From Nostoc sp. UHCC 0870 (GTDB lineage Bacteria; Cyanobacteriota; Cyanobacteriia; Cyanobacteriales; Nostocaceae), in NCBI RefSeq assembly GCF_022063185.1, contig NZ_CP091913.1, positions 4,627,141-4,691,140 on the forward strand: a stretch of DNA of 64,000 bases. The letters are read 5' to 3'. The notes under the pieces are model-generated. The model ran no database searches, was not told the DNA's origin, and worked only from the letters and a program-made list of their open reading frames with translations. Of the stretch, positions 17,925-26,583 are shown piece after piece (position 1 is the first letter of the stretch; the number at the start of each line of letters is the position of its first letter). The position numbers and the translations under genes were made by a program.

Positions 17925-19391
17925 TTAACAACGCTTTAACTGCGCCAACAAAACCACTATCTCATCCATTGCTTGCCTTAAAACACTTGCAGGTTGTTCA
18001 GATTGGTTTACCATAATACTAAAAACCATAGGCTCATATTGAGGCGGATTCAGATATCCTGCAAGAGAAATTGCACCGCTTAATGTACCTGTTTTCGCTT
18101 GAACAATTCCCTCCGCCGGGGTGTTACGAAAACGATTACTTAAAGTACCGCTTTTTCCAGCTATAGGTAAAGATGCACGATACAAATTGGCGATTGGGGT
18201 TTTCGCTACTCCCTGCAAAGTTTGTACCAATGCTTCAGGAGTAATTAAATTCCGTCGTGATAACCCAGAAGCATCTACCAATTTATAACCTGTGGGGTCA
18301 ACTCCCAACTGAGTTAAACTTTTTTTGAGAACTTCTAAACCTATATCAGCAGTATTTTGATTTGCTTGTTTGGGTTGTTGAAAAGCTAAAGCTCTCAAAA
18401 GGGCTTCTGCATAGAGATTATTACTATTTTGGTTAGTTTCCATAACTAACTCCCATAGAGGTGGCGACTGCACAAATGCTAATTCCCGTTGATTCTTACT
18501 GCTATTAGCAACTAATGTTTGTCCTAAAGCAATTTGTTCTGTTGCTAAAACTGTACGGAAACGCCTTAAGAAGTAATAATCAGGGTCAACGACAGGTAAA
18601 CTGACTAAATAGGGTTTGGAATTGGCTGCTACTTGTCCTTCTATTCGCAGTATTTTACCAGTTAAATCACGACTAACGTTGATGTAACTCGGTTGTTTTT
18701 CTGCAACTGTCACAGACCGATTAACTAATAACCACCGTCTTGCTTCATTATTATCATTCCACACTAATTGCGGAGTTTTACCAACAGTTTGGGGTCTAAT
18801 TTCTAAGCCGAAAACATTTTGATTTAAAATAAAACTATTAACTGGCGCACCATAATCTGACTGTACATCTTCCCATTGCCAAGTAGAGTTAACAATATCA
18901 CCTTGAATATAACTATCGTTGGCAATTAACTGCTGAATTTGAGTAATACCCTGCTGTTTTAGCTGTTGGGCAAGTGCTTTTAATTGGGTATCATTGAGGC
19001 TGGGATCTCCCCTACCTACAACGCTAAAAATACCATTACCATTTTGATAAATCGAGGTGCGAAAGCGAAAGTTTGTACCCAGATGTTGCAGTGCAGCTGC
19101 TGTAGTTAGCAGCTTAGTATTAGATGCAGGAATAAAATATTTCTGGGCATCTTGACTATAGAGAGGTTTTAAAGATGACAGTGGTTTGACTAAAATTCCC
19201 CACCGGACTCGATTAAATAGAGGACGATTAACTATTGCATCTATAGCTGTTCCTATTTGAGCCGAACAAATTGATTTGGTGGTATTTGATGGTGCAGATG
19301 GGGTTTGGGCTTGAACAAGTTGCTGATTCACACCAATAGGTGTAGTAACTAACAGTAGCATTAAGCCAAGATTGAGTTTTTTAGACATCAT
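17925..19391 (-). CDS. dacB: D-alanyl-D-alanine carboxypeptidase/endopeptidase (PBP4 type, peptidase S13)
   Basis: This exported 488-residue protein trims or cleaves peptidoglycan cross-bridges. A signal peptide (MMSKKLNLGLMLLLVTTPIG, cleavage near VQA) is followed by the three serine-DD-peptidase motifs: SNTK with active-site Ser90, an SNN triad in TNQNSNNLYAEALL, and KTG in VQAKTGTLSG. The insertion between the SxxK and SxN motifs and the GKSGTL segment are characteristic of the S13 class. Two consecutive ATGs mark the start. It lies downstream of, and in the same direction as, the histidine kinase gene, separated by 61 bp. Confidence 0.92.
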   Translation of the reverse strand: MMSKKLNLGLMLLLVTTPIGVNQQLVQAQTPSAPSNTTKSICSAQIGTAIDAIVNRPLFNRVRWGILVKPLSSLKPLYSQDAQKYFIPASNTKLLTTAAALQHLGTNFRFRTSIYQNGNGIFSVVGRGDPSLNDTQLKALAQQLKQQGITQIQQLIANDSYIQGDIVNSTWQWEDVQSDYGAPVNSFILNQNVFGLEIRPQTVGKTPQLVWNDNNEARRWLLVNRSVTVAEKQPSYINVSRDLTGKILRIEGQVAANSKPYLVSLPVVDPDYYFLRRFRTVLATEQIALGQTLVANSSKNQRELAFVQSPPLWELVMETNQNSNNLYAEALLRALAFQQPKQANQNTADIGLEVLKKSLTQLGVDPTGYKLVDASGLSRRNLITPEALVQTLQGVAKTPIANLYRASLPIAGKSGTLSNRFRNTPAEGIVQAKTGTLSGAISLAGYLNPPQYEPMVFSIMVNQSEQPASVLRQAMDEIVVLLAQLKRC

Positions 19392-19452
19392 TGAAAAATA
19401 AGCAAAAGTATTTGATAGGTAAAAGAAAAGAATCTTTTGGCTTTTTTATAAT

Positions 19453-20916
19453 TCAAATATTTGGTTTACCGGAATTTACAGCTTTATTACTTTCTATTGG
19501 TAACTGCACAGTAAAAAGAGATCCTTCATCGAGTTTACTTTTAACATTAATTGAACCACCACAATGCCACAATAATCGCTGCACAATCGTTAACCCTAAA
19601 CCAGCACCATTGATTTCGTCGCTGACTCCTGAACGCACACGATAAAAGCACTCAAAGATTTTGGGAATTTCACTTTCGGCAATACCGATACCTGTATCGC
19701 GCACTTCTAGTTGGACATATTCGCCCTGGACTTTGGCTCTAACCCACACTTGACCACCGTTGGCAGTAAAATTGATGCTGTTATGTAGTAAATGAATCAC
19801 TATCTGTCTGAGTCCGCCATTAACGCACCAAACAGCTGGTAAATCAGTGGGTACGGTGTAGGCTAGCATGATGCCTTTTTCTTGGGCTAAGGGTTGGTAA
19901 GTGCTGACTACCCCAGGGACAATATCTGCCAGCTTGACCAACTCTAAGGTTGTAGTTTCTAAGGTATGCTCTAGTTGGACGAGATCCAGTAGACTTGTAA
20001 TCAAAATACTCTGGCGATCGCACTGACTATTGAGCATTTGTAAATAACGTTGTCGTTGGTTGGGTTTAATATTGGGTGAATTTAACAACGATAGGGCTGT
20101 TTTTATCTGGGTTAGCGGTGTCCGCAACTCTTGACAGACGTTACTTAAATATTCATCTTTCAGTCGTTCTTTTTTGTGTAAGTTTTGATTCTTCTCTTTT
20201 AATTTAGAAATTCGTTCAGTTCTAATTTGCCGATTAATTTCATCTTGTCGCTGTATTTGCTTGGCAAACAACTGACTGATCAATGCTGGTTCTGATGCGG
20301 TTGGACAAATAAAATCTGTAGGTGCAATTGGATCTAATTCTGATTTAATCTCTTGATTTAACCCATCTAGCACCTTTTGAATAACTTTGTTATCAACACT
20401 AATTATTGTTAATAAAGGTTGACTCTTATTTTGATTTTCCTTACTGACAACATTATTTTTATCTTTTTTAATTGGTTGATATGCCGCCAGTAAACTGCTA
20501 AAATTCGGTGCTAAAACTATTAAAAAATATTCACAGCTAATGTGACTATTTGGTCGTGATTGCAAAGTTATATTATGGCAATCTAAAGAGGATGAGGGGG
20601 TTAAATTTTCTTCACTGACTTCTTCTTCTGGTTCTGTTGCTTCTAGTCCTACTTTCTTCTCCCCAATTCGACAATTGTATATGGTACTCACTATTCTTGC
20701 TGATGACTGATAGCGAGTTAATTCTGTATACCAAATTTTCCCCGGTGGGAGCTTAAACCATATAGTTGCATTTATCTGCCGTTCAATCAATAAATCTATT
20801 GTGGCTCTCACCAGTGATAGCAGCGTAGCAGGATTAAGAGGAAATGCTTGGGGTGAGGATTCTACTCCTAACGCTAGCTGATAAACGGAAAAATCCTTAT
20901 GCAGAGAGTCATTCAT
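19453..20916 (-). CDS. Sensor histidine kinase-like protein lacking the phospho-acceptor His
   Basis: This 487-residue soluble protein has an N-terminal sensory region (~1-210, unassigned; it includes a LALGVESSPQAFPLNPATL segment recurring in cyanobacterial kinases), a coiled linker (~220-255), a HisKA-like dimerisation region and a well-formed HATPase_c domain (RDTGIGIAESEI, GAGLGLTIVQRL). The H-box reads VCQELRTPLTQ: the residue that should be the phosphorylated His is Gln262, confirmed from the codon CAA on the minus strand. The protein may bind ATP and dimerise but should not autophosphorylate in the usual way. It could be a pseudokinase, partner subunit or phosphatase. It is upstream of dacB. 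Confidence 0.8.
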   Translation of the reverse strand: MNDSLHKDFSVYQLALGVESSPQAFPLNPATLLSLVRATIDLLIERQINATIWFKLPPGKIWYTELTRYQSSARIVSTIYNCRIGEKKVGLEATEPEEEVSEENLTPSSSLDCHNITLQSRPNSHISCEYFLIVLAPNFSSLLAAYQPIKKDKNNVVSKENQNKSQPLLTIISVDNKVIQKVLDGLNQEIKSELDPIAPTDFICPTASEPALISQLFAKQIQRQDEINRQIRTERISKLKEKNQNLHKKERLKDEYLSNVCQELRTPLTQIKTALSLLNSPNIKPNQRQRYLQMLNSQCDRQSILITSLLDLVQLEHTLETTTLELVKLADIVPGVVSTYQPLAQEKGIMLAYTVPTDLPAVWCVNGGLRQIVIHLLHNSINFTANGGQVWVRAKVQGEYVQLEVRDTGIGIAESEIPKIFECFYRVRSGVSDEINGAGLGLTIVQRLLWHCGGSINVKSKLDEGSLFTVQLPIESNKAVNSGKPNI

Positions 20917-21018
20917 GGGTCAAACACGACAAATAAAAATCAGGGCAGGAAGAAATAATTATGTTATTAATTTTCACTTATTTATATATTTTTGGACATC
21001 TAAAATACTTAAAAAGTA

Positions 21019-21146
21019 TTAATTAAGGGTGTAGGGGTGTAGGGGTAAGGCAAAAGAAAGCTATCTTTTACCTTCTTACTTTTTTATGCCCAGTACCCAG
21101 TACCCAGTACCCAGTACCCAATCCCCAATCCCCAGTCCCCAGTCCC
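21019..21146. repeat. STRR blocks between the histidine kinase and murE
   Basis: There are two arrays: GGGTGTA-type heptamers at 21019-21046 and CCCAGTA/CCCAATC/CCCAGTC heptamers at 21088-21146. The second ends at the murE stop codon. They are non-coding. Confidence 0.85.
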
Positions 21147-22631
21147 TCAACTTCTAGATTGTAAAGCAGCGCGTGCGTGTTCTCGGTCATCAAAGTGAAT
21201 TTTTTCTGTGCCGAGAATTTGGTAGTCTTCATGACCTTTCCCAGCTAGTAACACACCGTCTCCGGGTTGGGCTTGGAGGATGGCGGTACGAATAGCGGTA
21301 GCGCGATCGCAAATTACTAGTGGTTGTATAGTGTCGGGTATACCTGCCAAAACATCTTCTAAAATCTTTTCTGGGTCTTCAGTCCGGGGATTATCGGAGG
21401 TGACTACCGCCACGTCTGCTAACTCCGCCGCAATTTTACCCATTTTAGGACGCTTGGTGCGATCGCGATCGCCACCACAGCCAAACACGCAAATCATTTT
21501 CCCCGGAATAAAAGGCCTAGCTGCTTTGAGTAGGTTTTCTAAGCTATCGGGTGTGTGGGCATAATCCACAATCACACTAATTTCTTGGTCAGGACTAATC
21601 TGCACCCGTTCCATGCGTCCGGGAACGCCGGGAAATTCAGGAATAGCGGCTGCGACTAATTGCAAATCTAACCCCAGATGTAAAACTGCACCGACGGCTG
21701 CTAACAGATTTTCTAAATTATATTGACCAACTAGAGGCGATCGGAAAGTTACATCACCCTCTGGTGTATGCAGCATACCACTCACACCATTTGGTTCGTA
21801 ACTTAAATCACTCATCCATAAATTAGCAGTAGGATCATTAACGCTGTAACTCCATACCTTCTCAGGATTCAAAACGGCAATTAATCGTTTACCGTAGGGG
21901 TCATCAGCATTAATAATTGCCCGTCCTTTCAGATATTCAGGGCTAAATAACAACGCCTTAGCCCCAAAATAATCTTCCATGTCGCTGTGATAGTCCAAAT
22001 GGTCTTGGGTGAGGTTAGTAAACACACCCACCTCAAAGGGACAACCCAAAACACGGCCTTGGGCTAAAGCATGGGAACTAACTTCCATCGCGCCAAACTC
22101 ACAACCAGCCTTGACAGCCTGTGCTAGCTGCTGTTGTAGTTCCACCGCAAAGGGTGTAGTATGGGCAGCCGTTTGTTCAAAACCAGCCCAACGGGTGTAG
22201 AGAGTCCCCATCAAAGCCGTTGGTAATTGGGCTTTGGTGAGTAAAAATTCAATCAGGTGAGTAGTTGTAGTTTTACCGTTAGTACCAGTCACACCCACCA
22301 GCTTAAGTTTTTGCCCAGGATATCCATAAAAAGCTGCTGCAATTTGGGCGCAAGCTGTGGTCATGTCGTTAGCACTAATGACAACCGCCTCATCTGTGGG
22401 AGGATTTTTTTGTACAGCTTGGGGTGAAATAATCGCCGCTACAGCACCCGATGCGATCGCACTTGGCCAAAATTCTCCCCCATCTACCCGTGTTCCAGGC
22501 ATCCCAATAAACAAATCTCCCGCACTACAAGCATGGGAGTTTGTCTTTAATCCTTGGACTTCAGCATCTGCCAAAGCTGGAGGTAATTGTTGCACACTGT
22601 CAACTGTCGCTAGTAATTCCCGCAATTTCAT
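21147..22631 (-). CDS. murE: UDP-N-acetylmuramoyl-L-alanyl-D-glutamate--2,6-diaminopimelate ligase
   Basis: MurE adds meso-diaminopimelate to the peptidoglycan precursor in the cytoplasm, using ATP. The ~494-residue product has the Mur-ligase P-loop GVTGTNGKTTTTHL, the central-domain TNLTQDHLDYH motif and the DNPRTEDP motif, which marks specificity for diaminopimelate rather than lysine. I chose the ATG at 22631 (GAGG about 10 bases upstream). A longer frame opens at a GTG at 22652 but adds seven unlikely residues. The upstream glutaredoxin-like gene lies 32 bp away in the same direction. Confidence 0.95.
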   Translation of the reverse strand: MKLRELLATVDSVQQLPPALADAEVQGLKTNSHACSAGDLFIGMPGTRVDGGEFWPSAIASGAVAAIISPQAVQKNPPTDEAVVISANDMTTACAQIAAAFYGYPGQKLKLVGVTGTNGKTTTTHLIEFLLTKAQLPTALMGTLYTRWAGFEQTAAHTTPFAVELQQQLAQAVKAGCEFGAMEVSSHALAQGRVLGCPFEVGVFTNLTQDHLDYHSDMEDYFGAKALLFSPEYLKGRAIINADDPYGKRLIAVLNPEKVWSYSVNDPTANLWMSDLSYEPNGVSGMLHTPEGDVTFRSPLVGQYNLENLLAAVGAVLHLGLDLQLVAAAIPEFPGVPGRMERVQISPDQEISVIVDYAHTPDSLENLLKAARPFIPGKMICVFGCGGDRDRTKRPKMGKIAAELADVAVVTSDNPRTEDPEKILEDVLAGIPDTIQPLVICDRATAIRTAILQAQPGDGVLLAGKGHEDYQILGTEKIHFDDREHARAALQSRS

Positions 22632-22663
22632 ATTGTGAACCTCAGCACACACTTTGCTTGCGC

Positions 22664-22951
22664 TTATTCTGCATTATTTTTTTCAATCTTGGCTAAATAC
22701 TTATACAACATTTGCTCCAATTGCTGGACACTAGCACGGGGAGAAGGACGGGGTAAAGCTTGTGCTTTCTCGTCTTCAGGCTGTATTAGATGCAGAACCG
22801 GAATCTCATACTGATAGGCATTAAACCAATCTTCACGGGTAGTAATGTCACGAATCTCTAACTCAAATTGCAGATTTTGGATCTGTTCTAGCTTTTCTTG
22901 CAAGCCTTCACACAAATGACAACCGGGTTTACTGTATAAAATTAATCGCAT
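22664..22951 (-). CDS. Glutaredoxin-like protein (DUF836 family)
   Basis: This 95-residue thioredoxin-fold protein begins LILYSKPGCHLCEGLQEKL, with a CHLC redox motif at residues 11-14 and a cis-proline segment YEIPVLHL at about residue 50. The family resembles glutaredoxin, but its substrates are mostly unknown. The C-terminal 30 residues are Pro/Arg- then Gln/Lys-rich. It probably shares a transcript with murE downstream. Cytosolic; a role in thiol redox is inferred from the motif. Confidence 0.85.
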   Translation of the reverse strand: MRLILYSKPGCHLCEGLQEKLEQIQNLQFELEIRDITTREDWFNAYQYEIPVLHLIQPEDEKAQALPRPSPRASVQQLEQMLYKYLAKIEKNNAE

Positions 22952-23027
22952 TTACCTAAAATAATCGCGCCTATGGCATCTTTCATGATAGGTGCAAAAT
23001 AGAGTTATGGATTAGAGTAGGCGATCG

Positions 23028-23118
23028 CTTAGTGAGGTACAAGAACCCCACCCCCAACCCCCTCCCCGCAAGCGAGGAGGGGGCTATGATATACCTCATG
23101 TGATTAGGAAACGCTATA
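23028..23118 (-). mobile_element. TATAGCG-type MITE, copy 2, abutting the Uma2 start codon
   Basis: The reverse complement of the family consensus runs from TTAGTGAGGTACAAGAACCCC to GAAACGCTATA. The outermost ~17 bp of one end are missing. Its last A is also the A of the ATG at 23118, so the leader and probably the promoter of the next gene are MITE-derived. Confidence 0.75.
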
Positions 23119-23675
23119 TGACTCGACTCAAAACGGAAATCACAACCCAACAATTCCTCGAATTACCAGAGGGGGATATTACTTACGAATTAGTTAATGG
23201 CGAAGCTAAAGCCAAAATATTACCAAAAAGATATCATTCTAGGCTAACAGGCGCAATTATTACCCTCTTAACGCCGTGGGCGCAAAGTCGCGGTGAGATT
23301 GGTATCGAGTGGGCGGTCACTCTCAAACGCAAAGGAAAAGACTGGATTCCTGTTCCTGACTTACTTTATGTTTCCTTCTCACGTCTCCCAAATGATGTCA
23401 TTGAGGATGCACCCTGTCCCATACCACCAGACTTAGTGATTGAAATTATCTCTCCCGGTCAAAGTTTTGGAGAAATGAGTGCCAAAGCCACAGACTACCT
23501 AGATGCAGGCGTGATGAGAGTTTGGGTGTTAGATACCAAAGCCAAAACTGTAACCGTGTTCTATCCCGATGCCAGACCACAAACAAAAATCGGTGAAGAT
23601 AGTCTAGCAGATGAACTATTAACAGACTTACAACTCACACCCCAACAAATTTTTCAACAAGCAGGAATACCTTAA
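23118..23675 (+). CDS. Uma2-family (DUF820) PD-(D/E)XK nuclease-like protein
   Basis: This 185-residue protein opens with MTRLKTEITTQQFLELPEGD and has the typical YELVNGEA, PDLVIEIISPG and DYLDAGVMRVWVLD segments of the Uma2 family. The Glu, Asp and Glu-x-Ile residues form the predicted PD-(D/E)XK active site. The family is hugely expanded in cyanobacteria and its biological role is unresolved. A GTG at 23100 would give six more residues, but these lie inside the MITE, so I use the ATG. Confidence 0.88.
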   Translation: MTRLKTEITTQQFLELPEGDITYELVNGEAKAKILPKRYHSRLTGAIITLLTPWAQSRGEIGIEWAVTLKRKGKDWIPVPDLLYVSFSRLPNDVIEDAPCPIPPDLVIEIISPGQSFGEMSAKATDYLDAGVMRVWVLDTKAKTVTVFYPDARPQTKIGEDSLADELLTDLQLTPQQIFQQAGIP

Positions 23676-23941
23676 ATATTTGGTGCGATGGCGTAACTGC
23701 CCAGCGTAGCTGATCGCCTATCAAAAACCACAAAATCTAGAAAATACTTCGCGTTACTCCGCGATAACTTAGCGTACCTCTGCGTTGCAAATTCTTCTTA
23801 TCAAAATACTAAAAAATGTTACTAGAGCTTGCAATTACACAGTGTGTATTAATTTTTGAGCGATAATAGAAGTATAAACCAGTCAAAAAACCAATACCTC
23901 AATCAAACTCTAAAATCTAGAGCCACACCAGGAGGTTTATT
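23676..23941. other. Intergenic region with degenerate Nostoc-type repeats
   Basis: This contains remnants of GGCGTAGCCC-type and CTCCGCGTAACT...CTCTGCGTT-type dispersed repeats (23690-23790), then a presumptive promoter for the tiny membrane protein. No further gene is seen. Confidence 0.5.
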
Positions 23942-24055
23942 ATGACACACGATTTTCCTTTATTTGACCCTACCACTTATCTGATTGTCAAAATCAGCCT
24001 GTTAATTATCTTATTGCTAGTATTTTTAGCAATTTCTGCTGCTCCCGTTGTTTAG
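23942..24055 (+). CDS. Single-span membrane microprotein (37 aa)
   Basis: The frame is preceded by an optimal ribosome site, AGGAGGT, at 23930-23936. It encodes a polar head with MTHDFPLFDPTTYL followed by one hydrophobic segment of about 20 residues (IVKISLLIILLLVFLAISA) and ends APVV. The size and topology recall small photosynthetic-complex subunits, but I do not recognise it as a known Psb/Pet/Ndh protein. The strong Shine-Dalgarno in a genome where such sites are often weak is the main argument that it is translated. It is below normal gene-calling length. Confidence 0.65.
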   Translation: MTHDFPLFDPTTYLIVKISLLIILLLVFLAISAAPVV

Positions 24056-24119
24056 AGATTAGCTAATTCATATCTCACATTGCTTAATTGTGGCAGTCTC
24101 CTAGATATTTGGAGATGAG

Positions 24120-24677
24120 ATGATGCTGAGTTTCAATAATCTCGCACAACCACTTGTGATGTTTGCAGCTTTGTTAATAAATTTCAATTTTAATCAGTCA
24201 TTTCAAAAACAAAATACAAATTTGTGGGTTGCAGTTCCCAAAGTTAACATTGCCAATTTAGCAGATGGTAATTATCAATTTTGCAGTCAACCTGATCCAC
24301 AAGACTGGCGGGTTGGTGTGGGTGTTTGTGCCAATTTTAAAAAAACTGTAAATCAATTTGATGGGTATTATGGCTATCCCCACTCCGATAACTTTATCTG
24401 TATTAGAGGTGATATGAAAAGCAATCTAATTACAGGTGAAGCTTTAGCTATATTGTGGAGTGGTCATCAACAGAATAATTTACCCAAATCTGCATTTAAA
24501 TGGGATGTTGAAGGGCGATTGACACTAAGTCAAGGTAATTTGATGAGTAATGCTAATCATCATGAGGATGCTGTGCAGAGGATTATTTATCACCAAGCTT
24601 TGCTGAATCTTGAGGGGTTTTATCAATACAACCACCCTCGTATGACACCGCCATCTCAACTGTGTCAGTGGAATTGA
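24120..24677 (+). CDS. Hypothetical protein with N-terminal hydrophobic segment
   Basis: This 185-residue protein starts MMLSFNNLAQPLVMFAALL and may have an uncleaved signal or signal peptide (~1-25). The rest contains DGNYQFCSQPDP, VGVCANFKK and NFICIRGDM and ends with a Cys near the C-terminus, giving four cysteines that could form disulfides in an exported protein. The middle looks like a small beta-rich domain. I do not recognise the family. The tandem ATGs at 24120/24123 follow a GGAGATGAG stretch that can act as the ribosome site. It is close to the tiny membrane gene upstream (64 bp), possibly one transcript. Confidence 0.65.
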   Translation: MMLSFNNLAQPLVMFAALLINFNFNQSFQKQNTNLWVAVPKVNIANLADGNYQFCSQPDPQDWRVGVGVCANFKKTVNQFDGYYGYPHSDNFICIRGDMKSNLITGEALAILWSGHQQNNLPKSAFKWDVEGRLTLSQGNLMSNANHHEDAVQRIIYHQALLNLEGFYQYNHPRMTPPSQLCQWN

Positions 24678-24687
24678 AAACAATCAA

Positions 24688-24855
24688 TTAACTAGCGTGT
24701 TCCCAATCGCTTAATAGTTCCGGTTCTTGTGTAATTTTTTTAGGTTTGCGTAATGGCACTTTAGGTGAACCAATATCCATACTAGGAAAAGACTGCTGTC
24801 GTTTTTTAGCAGATTTTTTATCGGGTTTAGTAGTAATTGTCTGTGTAAGTGTCAT
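24688..24855 (-). CDS. Small basic protein of unknown function (55 aa)
   Basis: A 55-codon minus-strand frame encodes MTLTQTITTKPDKKSAKKRQ, continues FPSMDIGSPKVPLRKPKK and ends in an acidic SDWEHAS. It is lysine-rich, hydrophilic and probably disordered. The sequence composition is protein-like rather than random, and I believe similar small proteins occur in related cyanobacteria, but I cannot assign a role. It is convergent with the hypothetical gene at 24120-24677, with 10 bp between the stop codons. Confidence 0.55.
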   Translation of the reverse strand: MTLTQTITTKPDKKSAKKRQQSFPSMDIGSPKVPLRKPKKITQEPELLSDWEHAS

Positions 24856-25333
24856 GATTAATAAAGTCTTAATGAAGAACTGCGCCTACAGTTTATAGCA
24901 ACAATTTTCAAATGGCAAATTCCTGATGAAGGATATGAAAAATTTCCGCGATCGCACGGGTATAGAGCTAACATATCCTTCCTGTCTCTAAAAGTAGCTT
25001 TTCTCTATTATTCTCAGCTTTTGAAAGATTATCCGGTCAATGCAAATATTTACTATTGTAGGGAATTACACCTTAATATCTCACTATTGATAGAATTTGT
25101 TTTGTCGTTACTACTCATGCAACAGCAATCATAATTATCAATGTCATCCGTCCCTCAGACACTAGTGATTGATGGACTTGAGTAATTTCTGGCGTTGCTT
25201 CCATAGCGATCGCGCAACCCAATACATTCAATTAATTCGCAACTCGCGTTGTAACAGGGATTTAGACCCTCCAGCCTCCCTTGTATCGCCTCTTCCCCCA
25301 GCTTTTTCCAGTCAGGGTGTGCCAGGGTTTTAT
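24856..25333. other. Intergenic region without recognisable gene
   Basis: An open frame at 25169-25390 lacks a start context, runs into a tandem repeat and has no recognisable domain, so I treat the region as non-coding. It ends at the left arm of the inverted-repeat element beginning at 25334. Confidence 0.45.
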
Positions 25334-25484
25334 AGGACTTACGCAGTGATACGAAGAATCAAGGGTTTGGGCGAGGGTATAGGGGTATAGGGGTGTGGGG
25401 GTGTAGGTGTTCAAAACCCTTACACCCCTACACCCTCATACCCTTACACCCCTTCTTCACAAATAACCTCTGTGCGTAAGTCCT
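25334..25484. repeat. MITE-like element with AGGACTTACGCA ends and STRR core
   Basis: Perfect 12-bp inverted ends (AGGACTTACGCA at 25334-25345, complement at 25473-25484) enclose a self-complementary G/C-rich array of GGGTATA/CCCTTACA-type heptamers (25374-25460) that could fold into a long hairpin. Both flanks contain GTTTTA, possibly a target duplication. It lies about 70 bp upstream of the hydrolase gene. Confidence 0.65.
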
Positions 25485-25556
25485 GTTTTAGTCTGACGCA
25501 TTTCTGTTATCACTGCAATGGTAAAATTTTTCATATCAAACTGATAGGAAAATAGC

Positions 25557-26402
25557 GTGTCAATCACAGAGAATAAAATAACAGTAGATTCTTTAGAATG
25601 GTTTTATCGGGAAGCTGCACCAATTGGACAAACTGACTTATTACCTGTAGTGTTACTACATGGAATCCCATCACAAAGTTACAGTTGGCGTAATATTATG
25701 CCAGGTTTAGCCAGTCAAGGAACAAGAGCGATCGCACCAGATTGGATTGGTTCTGGCTTCTCGGCAAAACCCGAAAAATATGAGTTTCGTTACACTCATG
25801 ATGCTTATATCAAAGCATTATCAGCTTTTATTGAAGCTTTAGAACTAGAACGATTTTCCTTAGTTGTGCAAGGCTTCTTAGGCTCTGTAGGTCTACAATA
25901 TGCTTTAAGAAATCCCGAAAAAATTGCCAATATTGCTATTTTAAATACACCCATTTCTTTGGATGCTAAATTACCTTGGAAACTTCAACAAATGGGTTGG
26001 CCGTTTGTGGGTGATATGATGACTCAAGACCCTCTATTAGTTGACCGCACTTTAGAAGGTGGTAGTCGTTATCGCATCGAAGACAAAGATTTAGATGTAT
26101 ATCGTAAACCATATTTGAAAACTTCCGCCGTCGGACGTGCGCTGTTAACTACGATTCGTAATCTGGAACTACCAGCCGCTATGACAGAAATTACATCAGG
26201 CTTTCAACAATGGCAACAACCAATTTTAATTCAATGGGGAATGATTGACCCTTGGTTGCCTATAGATTTAGCAGAAAGTTTTGCCAAGTCCGTACCGGAT
26301 GCGGAAGTGATCAAACTCAACAACGTCGGTCACTATCCCCAAGAACACTATCACACTACGATTCTAGAAGACCTATTACCCTTTGTGCGTCGGAGTAAGT
26401 AG
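25557..26402 (+). CDS. Alpha/beta-hydrolase-fold protein without the catalytic nucleophile
   Basis: This 281-residue protein has the haloalkane-dehalogenase-like fold: an oxyanion-region LLHGIPSQSYSWR (33-45), APDWIGSGFSAKP (60-72) and a C-terminal NVGHYPQEH with His259, plus the candidate acid Asp231 in WGMIDPWLP. The nucleophile elbow, normally HDWGG or GxSxG, reads VVQGFLGSVG, so the nucleophile position is Gly106. By comparison with known family chemistry it should not act as a normal hydrolase. Cyanobacterial and plastid proteins with a similar QG elbow exist, so this may be a conserved non-hydrolytic function. The start is GTG at 25557. The stop is followed at once by a heptamer array. 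Confidence 0.85.
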   Translation: MSITENKITVDSLEWFYREAAPIGQTDLLPVVLLHGIPSQSYSWRNIMPGLASQGTRAIAPDWIGSGFSAKPEKYEFRYTHDAYIKALSAFIEALELERFSLVVQGFLGSVGLQYALRNPEKIANIAILNTPISLDAKLPWKLQQMGWPFVGDMMTQDPLLVDRTLEGGSRYRIEDKDLDVYRKPYLKTSAVGRALLTTIRNLELPAAMTEITSGFQQWQQPILIQWGMIDPWLPIDLAESFAKSVPDAEVIKLNNVGHYPQEHYHTTILEDLLPFVRRSK

Positions 26403-26519
26403 TGAGTAGTGAGTAATGAGTAATGAGTAATGAGTAATGAGTAATGAGTAGTGAGTAGTGAGTAATGAGTAGTGAGTAATGAGTAGTGAGTAATGAGTAA
26501 TGAGTAATGAGTAATGAGT
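26400..26519. repeat. STRR: GAGTAAT/GAGTAGT heptamer array
   Basis: About seventeen tandem heptamers start at the stop codon of the alpha/beta-hydrolase gene. A short CTGCTCCCC array (26536-26564) and CCCCTGT units follow up to the yidD stop. On the minus strand the array gives spurious open frames rich in Thr-His-Tyr-Ser. Confidence 0.9.
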
Positions 26520-26583
26520 GGGTATTGTATTTTTCTCCCCCTGCTCCCCCTGCTCCCCCTGCTTTCATTACCACTGTCCCCTG

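Noticed and set aside
25169..25390. 73-codon plus-strand frame
   Set aside because: It has no recognisable domain, runs into a tandem repeat and across the end of an inverted-repeat element.
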